Source: Mycobacterium sp. MBM
GTDB taxonomy: Bacteria > Actinomycetota > Actinomycetes > Mycobacteriales > Mycobacteriaceae
Reading direction: 5' to 3'
Assembly: GCA_021648845.1 (NCBI GenBank)
Contig: JAKJHY010000013.1
Coordinates: 62,001 to 126,000, forward strand
DNA: 64,000 bases
Shown here: one piece after another, positions 60,259 to 64,000 of the stretch
Numbering within the stretch: the stretch's first letter is position 1
How the letters are laid out: each line of letters starts with the position of its first letter
Notes under the pieces: model-generated
The model's input: only the letters and a program-made list of their open reading frames with translations
What the model was told of the DNA's origin: nothing
The model's database searches: none
Program-made: the position numbers and the translations under genes

Positions 60259-60626
60259 TGGTATCGCGAATCGACCTGGCGCAGCGCCTCGCGCAATTGA
60301 GCGGACTCATCAGCTGACATCTGCTCAAAGAGTGAGGTGAAGACCGCGTCGGGATTTCCGCCGGCCTCCAGCGCTGCGCGCATCAGGTTCGCAGAACGCT
60401 CCTCGCGGGTCATTGTCGCCCAGTAGCGGTAGGCCTTGTGTTCACGGTCACGCCGCACCCAGCCTTTGCGATGCAGGTTGTCGAGGGTGGAAAGTACTGT
60501 TGTGTAGGCGATCTGGCGCGTTACGCAGAGCTCTTGAAACACCGCGCGCACCGTCACACCCTGCGCGTTGGCCCACACACGATCCATGACCGTGGCTTCT
60601 AACTCACCCAATCCTGCAAACTGCAC
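60255..60626 (-). CDS. BlaI/MecI-family repressor, second copy
   Basis: A 123-residue repressor, MQFAGLGELEATVMDRVWANAQGVTVRAVF, with the recognition segment RQIAYTTVLSTLDNLHRKGW almost identical to that of the first BlaI (SIAYTTVLSTMDNLHRKRW). This suggests the two bind the same DNA dyad. Start taken at GTG 60626; TTG at 60644 is possible. It follows the RipA-like gene by 27 bp in the same direction, so its expression is probably controlled by the operator at 61772. No BlaR gene adjoins this copy. Confidence 0.9.
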   Translation of the reverse strand: MQFAGLGELEATVMDRVWANAQGVTVRAVFQELCVTRQIAYTTVLSTLDNLHRKGWVRRDREHKAYRYWATMTREERSANLMRAALEAGGNPDAVFTSLFEQMSADESAQLREALRQVDSRYH

Positions 60627-60653
60627 GCTGATCGTCTCGCCCAACCCTGCCGA

Positions 60654-61742
60654 CTAGTATCGCCGCGCGTTGTAGATTGGCGCCGACGTTATCGGCGCGA
60701 CCTTGACCGGCGTGCCGTACGTGGAAGCGTGCACCATGTTGCCGTCGCCGATGTAGATGCCCGCGTGGGAGGCATCTGCGTAGAACGTCACGATATCGCC
60801 GGGTTGCAGGGCATCGACGGCAACGTCCTGCCCACCGGCAGCGAGTGCCTGACTGGAACGCGGAAGCGACTTTCCTTCCTGCAAGAACGCCCACTTGATC
60901 AGCCCGGAACAGTCGAACGCTGCCGGGCCGGTGGCCCCCCATGAGTATGGCGAACCGATGCGACTCATGGCGGCCTGCACCGCAACCGTGCCGCCCCCGC
61001 CCCCCGAACCGGCGGCCGGTGGCGCGGCATCGGGCATTGCGAGGATTGCGGGATCCGGCGCGGCCGTGGGGGGCACCGCGACAGGTCCGGGGTCTGCCAG
61101 CACGACTCGCTGCTCTGGGGTCAAGGCTCGATACTGCTCCTCGACGGAACTGATCTGGTCCTTGAGGAGACTCTGTTTGGCCTGCAGATCGGCCCGGACC
61201 GCGGCGGCTTGCGCCGCGGCAGCCCGCGCCTGGTCCGCGGAGGCTTGCGACGACCGGCCGGCAGCTTGGGCTCTCAGTGTGGCGTTGCGATATCCGGCCA
61301 TCCTTGCGGTCATTTGGCGCGCCATCGACGTTCGCAGCGCCAGGTCCTCAATCAACCGCTGGGGCGAAGGCGCGACCAGGACGGCACCGAGCATGCTCGT
61401 CGATCCGGCCATATAGGCGGCAGCTGCGGCGTCGTCCACCGCCGCCTGATAGCCCGCAAGCTCGCTGCCCGCTGCCGCTGACGCGGCGAGGTTGGCGAGG
61501 TGGCGTTCCTCGGCGGCGCGCTGAGCGACCGACTTCGATTCGAGATCGATCTCCGCGCTGTACATCTGCTCGGTCAATCGCTCGGCCTCGCGGGAAAGTT
61601 CGTTCATCCGCACAAGAGCGTCGGCGGCGGGATCGGCGCTGACCGGACTCGCGCCGGCGAGGACTACAGCAGACACCAGAGCACAGACGACCGTCCCACG
61701 CCAGGCCCTACGCGACGTCGCCTGCGCAAAGCTGTAGCGCAC
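60654..61742 (-). CDS. RipA/RipC-like NlpC/P60 peptidoglycan endopeptidase
   Basis: A 362-residue exported protein. Signal peptide up to ASPVSA, then a long Ala-rich coiled coil (residues about 40-215, including EEQYRALTPEQR), a Pro-rich linker, and the NlpC/P60 domain with FDCSGLIKWAF, DASHAGIYIGDGNMVHAST and the tail IYNARRY. The Cys, His and second His triad is complete. The coiled coil would block the active site until cleaved, as in RipA. It leads the operon with the second blaI. The operator lies 30 bp upstream of the ATG at 61742. Confidence 0.92.
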   Translation of the reverse strand: MRYSFAQATSRRAWRGTVVCALVSAVVLAGASPVSADPAADALVRMNELSREAERLTEQMYSAEIDLESKSVAQRAAEERHLANLAASAAAGSELAGYQAAVDDAAAAAYMAGSTSMLGAVLVAPSPQRLIEDLALRTSMARQMTARMAGYRNATLRAQAAGRSSQASADQARAAAAQAAAVRADLQAKQSLLKDQISSVEEQYRALTPEQRVVLADPGPVAVPPTAAPDPAILAMPDAAPPAAGSGGGGGTVAVQAAMSRIGSPYSWGATGPAAFDCSGLIKWAFLQEGKSLPRSSQALAAGGQDVAVDALQPGDIVTFYADASHAGIYIGDGNMVHASTYGTPVKVAPITSAPIYNARRY

Positions 61743-61771
61743 GTGGGCTCCTTACATGAAATCGTCAGAAT

Positions 61772-61790
61772 TTACGTACTAACTACGTAG
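61772..61790. promoter_or_regulatory. BlaI-type operator candidate, TTACGTAC-TAA-CTACGTAG
   Basis: 8-3-8 dyad 29 bp upstream of the RipA-like gene and its downstream blaI, giving likely autoregulation. Confidence 0.78.
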
Positions 61791-61979
61791 ATCACAGGAA
61801 GATTACGGAAATTTGGGCCATATGTCCATGCGCGGCGACTACGAGCGCGGCGACGCCCGCGTAATCCACGCGTGCAACACGTCTCAATACTGTTATGAGC
61901 CAGTCGAATGTCTCGTTCCGAACGGCTGATACTCATTCATGAGGCGTCACAGTTGGAACACCGTGCGCCGTGTGCAATA

Positions 61980-61998
61980 GTACGTACTTAATACGTAG
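61980..61998. promoter_or_regulatory. BlaI-type operator candidate, GTACGTAC-TTA-ATACGTAG
   Basis: 8-3-8 dyad 32 bp upstream of the cytochrome oxidase subunit III gene. The octamer TACGTA core is intact in both halves. Confidence 0.75.
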
Positions 61999-62030
61999 AT
62001 CGCACAGTAGGCCACGCCGTGAGGAACACG

Positions 62031-62624
62031 ATGACAAGCGGAACCGCCATCACGGCGAAAGTCCACTCACTGAATCGACCGAACATGGTCGCCGTGGGCA
62101 CCATCGTGTGGCTTTCAAGTGAACTGATGTTCTTCGCCGGTTTGTTCGCGATGTACTTCACGGCGCGCGCGCAGGCCGATACGTGGCCTCCAGAGCCCAC
62201 CGAGTTGAATCTGGCACTGGCAGTTCCGGTGACGCTGGTGCTGGTCGCGTCCTCACTGACCTGCCAGATGGGGGTGTTCGCCGCCGAACGTGGCGACGTC
62301 TTCGGCCTGCGCCGATGGTATGCCGTCACCCTGGTCATGGGCCTGTTCTTCGTCCTGGGCCAAGGCTATGAGTACATCAAACTCGTCGGCGAAGGGACCA
62401 CCATCGCCAGCAGCGCCTACGGGTCGGTATTTTACTTGGCCACCGGGTTTCACGGACTGCACGTGATCGGTGGATTGGTGGCCTTCGCAATGCTGTTGGC
62501 GCGTACGAGAATGAGTAAGTTCACCCCCGCCCAGGCAACAGCGGCAATCGTCGTCTCGTATTACTGGCACTTCGTGGACATCGTCTGGATCGCACTGTTC
62601 GCCGTGATCTATTTCGTGCGATGA
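62031..62624 (+). CDS. cytochrome c oxidase subunit III (CtaE-like)
   Basis: A 197-residue membrane protein with five helices. Family marks are WLSSELMFFAGLFAMYFTARA, the GQGYEYIKLV segment and FHGLHVIGG, then YYWHFVDIVWIALFAVIYFVR at the end. ATG at 62031 with GAGGA is preferred to GTG 62019. It lacks other oxidase subunits nearby, so it is an extra subunit III, perhaps replacing the housekeeping one in the aa3-type oxidase under stress. An operator of BlaI type lies 32 bp upstream. The next gene overlaps its stop. Confidence 0.9.
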   Translation: MTSGTAITAKVHSLNRPNMVAVGTIVWLSSELMFFAGLFAMYFTARAQADTWPPEPTELNLALAVPVTLVLVASSLTCQMGVFAAERGDVFGLRRWYAVTLVMGLFFVLGQGYEYIKLVGEGTTIASSAYGSVFYLATGFHGLHVIGGLVAFAMLLARTRMSKFTPAQATAAIVVSYYWHFVDIVWIALFAVIYFVR

Positions 62625-62932
62625 CCCCCCGTCTGATCGCACTATCCTCGGCGGTCGCCGTGACAGTCTTTGTCCTCTTCGCAGCACTGCCGGCTCCGGC
62701 CCGAGCGGTTGCCTCGACGTCGTCGACACCCTCACCGACCATCACGACCCCCACCACCCACAGCTACGACGACTCACACCCCGATCAGCAGGAGTCCGGA
62801 TCAAATCCGGCTTTCTGGATTTTGGGAGCCGCGGCTCTCGGCCTGATCATCATCGCCACCATCATGTTTCGCGCCGGGCGCCCACCCCGAGTACATCTGG
62901 CGCGGGGTGGGCGCCCGGCCGATGGGCCGTAG
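62621..62932 (+). CDS. small exported membrane protein after ctaE-like gene
   Basis: A 103-residue protein with signal peptide (SSAVAVTVFVLFAALPAPARA), a Ser/Thr/Pro-rich spacer and a C-terminal helix (PAFWILGAAALGLIIIATIMF). The ATG overlaps the TGA of the oxidase gene, so they are coupled. It might be an accessory subunit of the oxidase. No family is recognised. A very strong hairpin covers its 3' end. Confidence 0.65.
   Translation: MTPRLIALSSAVAVTVFVLFAALPAPARAVASTSSTPSPTITTPTTHSYDDSHPDQQESGSNPAFWILGAAALGLIIIATIMFRAGRPPRVHLARGGRPADGP
62874..62918 (+). terminator. strong hairpin at the 3' end of the oxidase operon
   Basis: Perfect 16-bp stem CCGGGCGCCCACCCCG with its complement and a 13-nt loop. 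It lies inside the last codons of the small membrane protein. No T run follows; mycobacterial terminators often lack one. It probably ends or stabilises the transcript before the next operator-driven unit. Confidence 0.65.
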
Positions 62933-62986
62933 CCGTAACCGACTGTTGCCGTGGCACTTACGCCTACTGCGTAACCGTTGAACTAT

Positions 62987-63005
62987 CTACTGCCTTACTA
63001 CGTAT
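62987..63005. promoter_or_regulatory. BlaI-type operator candidate, CTACTGCC-TTA-CTACGTAT
   Basis: Right half nearly perfect, left half keeps CTAC. Spacing is 8-3-8 and it lies 74 bp upstream of the third DsbA-like gene. Confidence 0.6.
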
Positions 63006-63079
63006 ATAATCGATCTTACGGCTACACGTCCAGGAACACGTGGCGACAACGGCCGCTATAGGCAAAAGGATGTGCACTG

Positions 63080-63736
63080 GTGGCCCCTCTCACACGACTT
63101 CTGTTGACCGCATTTGTGGTCATCACCGCCGTCATCGGCGCGGGGGTGTACCTGTCCGTGCGGGATGCATCCACCGTCACCGCCCAAGGGCAGGTCGAAG
63201 ACGCCGGGCAGCTCGTTCGAGACAACAGTCATCGCCTCAGCACCGCGCCCGACAGCGATGTCACCTTCGTCGAGTTTCTGGACTTCGAATGTGAAGCCTG
63301 CCGGGCAGCGTTCCCTCTCGTCGAGCAGCTACGCACCGAGTATGCCGACCGGGTCAACTTTGTGGTCCGCTACTTCCCCATCCAATCGCACTTCAACGCC
63401 GAGCGGGCGGCACGGGCCGTCGAGGCCGCCGCCCAGCAGGGCAAGTTCGAACCGATGTACAAGAGGATGTTCGAGACGCAGAGCCAGTGGGGTGAACAGC
63501 AAGAGCCCGCGGATGCGACCTTCCGCGGATTCGCCATCGAACTGGGCCTCGACACCCTCGCGTTCGACGCCGCCTACAACGATCCCGCCACCCTCGACCG
63601 CATCAACATTGATGTCGCAGACGGCGAAGCTTTGGGCGTCAAGGGCACTCCCACGATCTTCCTGGACGGTCAGCAACTGGAGTTCAGAACCTATGAGGAC
63701 ATGTCGGCAGCGGTCGACAAGGCACTGGCGAAGTAG
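63080..63736 (+). CDS. exported DsbA/thioredoxin-domain protein, third copy
   Basis: A 218-residue protein from GTG at 63080 with AAAGGAT upstream. Anchor LLLTAFVVITAVIGAGVYLSV, then FVEFLDFECEACRAAFPLVE (CEAC active site), FNAERAARAVEAAAQQGK and GTPTIFLDG. Paralogue of 26476 and 58242. It is followed 19 bp later by a probable L,D-transpeptidase gene, which repeats the dsbA-ldt pairing seen at 58-60 kb. The operator lies 74 bp upstream. Confidence 0.88.
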   Translation: MAPLTRLLLTAFVVITAVIGAGVYLSVRDASTVTAQGQVEDAGQLVRDNSHRLSTAPDSDVTFVEFLDFECEACRAAFPLVEQLRTEYADRVNFVVRYFPIQSHFNAERAARAVEAAAQQGKFEPMYKRMFETQSQWGEQQEPADATFRGFAIELGLDTLAFDAAYNDPATLDRINIDVADGEALGVKGTPTIFLDGQQLEFRTYEDMSAAVDKALAK

Positions 63737-63755
63737 CGAAAGCATCAGGTAACCA

Positions 63756-64000
63756 ATGAATCCCATGTATCGTTCGCTCGCCGTGATCGTCGCCGCCGGA
63801 TCGGCGGTCATCGCGCTCTCGACGGATGCGACAGCATCTGCTGAACCGACGGTGCCGACCCCTACCGTCCCGAGCGAGCCGTTCGCGGCACCGGTTGCGC
63901 CCGGCGCAACACCCGCGGGGCAGAACACAGAACCTTATGTCGGCGAGCCGGTCTTCGCGCCGCCCACCTTCAATCCGCTCAACGGCTCCTTGGTCGGTGT
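63756..64000 (+). CDS. probable L,D-transpeptidase, LdtMt1-like (5' end only)
   Basis: ATG at 63756 gives a signal peptide (MYRSLAVIVAAGSAVIALSTDATASAE), a Pro/Thr-rich linker and PPTFNPLNGSLVGV at the window edge. The last part resembles the start of the Ig domain of LdtMt1 (SPANGAVVGV). No lipobox is present, as in LdtMt1. The catalytic domain is outside the window, so the assignment is tentative. It appears co-transcribed with the dsbA-like gene. Confidence 0.5.
   Translation, partial: MNPMYRSLAVIVAAGSAVIALSTDATASAEPTVPTPTVPSEPFAAPVAPGATPAGQNTEPYVGEPVFAPPTFNPLNGSLVG

Overview
The window looks like a chromosomal segment of a fast-growing mycobacterium (Mycolicibacterium/Mycobacterium). The evidence is very high GC, a complete mce locus (two YrbE permeases plus MceA-F), many GTG/TTG starts, 4-nt ATGA/GTGA gene overlaps, and close relatives of M. 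tuberculosis proteins (LpqS, CysK2, MPT63-like, LdtMt2-like, Rip peptidoglycan hydrolases, BlaI/BlaR). The species cannot be named from the sequence alone.

Layout. (1) 1-13.5 kb is ordinary core sequence: the end of an enoyl-CoA hydratase, two SDR oxidoreductases, the eight-gene mce lipid-import operon, an NTF2-like protein, a MaoC-type dehydratase and a small membrane protein. (2) At 13.68-13.72 kb only the 3' part of a tRNA-Pro(GGG) is present, followed by short tandem repeats. This reads as the attachment-site edge of an integrated island; no integrase is in the window. (3) 14-17 kb holds anonymous cargo, a SHOCT protein and a TIGR04141/DUF6119 protein. (4) 17-26 kb is a copper module: CopZ, a secreted His-rich protein, CopA, a YHS protein, CsoR and CopB, with CsoR-like operators. 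(5) 26-34 kb is a cadmium/divalent-metal module: DsbA-like protein, CadC, DUF3703, TlpA-like lipoprotein, CadD, LspA, an SPC-type P1B ATPase and a CmtR-like repressor, plus a sterol-desaturase-like hydroxylase and an AraC regulator. (6) 34-41 kb is an arsenic module: two ArsR, an ArsO-like flavoprotein, an MFS pump, a CoA-disulfide-reductase-like enzyme, two ArsC and Acr3.

(7) 41-64 kb is the most unusual part, an envelope-remodelling block. It holds two complete L,D-transpeptidases and the start of a probable third, three NlpC/P60 hydrolases (one a pseudogene), a class-A-beta-lactamase-fold hydrolase, two DsbA-like proteins, an extra cytochrome oxidase subunit III, an LpqS-CysK2-MFS copper cluster, an orphan OmpR-type regulator with a degenerate receiver, a two-component pair, a DUF305 protein, BlaR-BlaI and a second BlaI.

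The striking shared signal is a 19-bp dyad, CTACGTAG-N3-CTACGTAG. Nine versions of it precede genes of block 7 and one His-rich membrane protein at 17 kb. The simplest model is a BlaI-type regulon that links peptidoglycan cross-linking, peptidoglycan hydrolysis, periplasmic thiol chemistry and terminal oxidase to one switch, carried on a metal-resistance island. A second candidate regulon, with 11-bp-spaced direct repeats of TGATGAAGAT type, precedes the two-component operon, the DUF305 gene and the first L,D-transpeptidase. Functions are assigned from sequence recognition only; no search was run.
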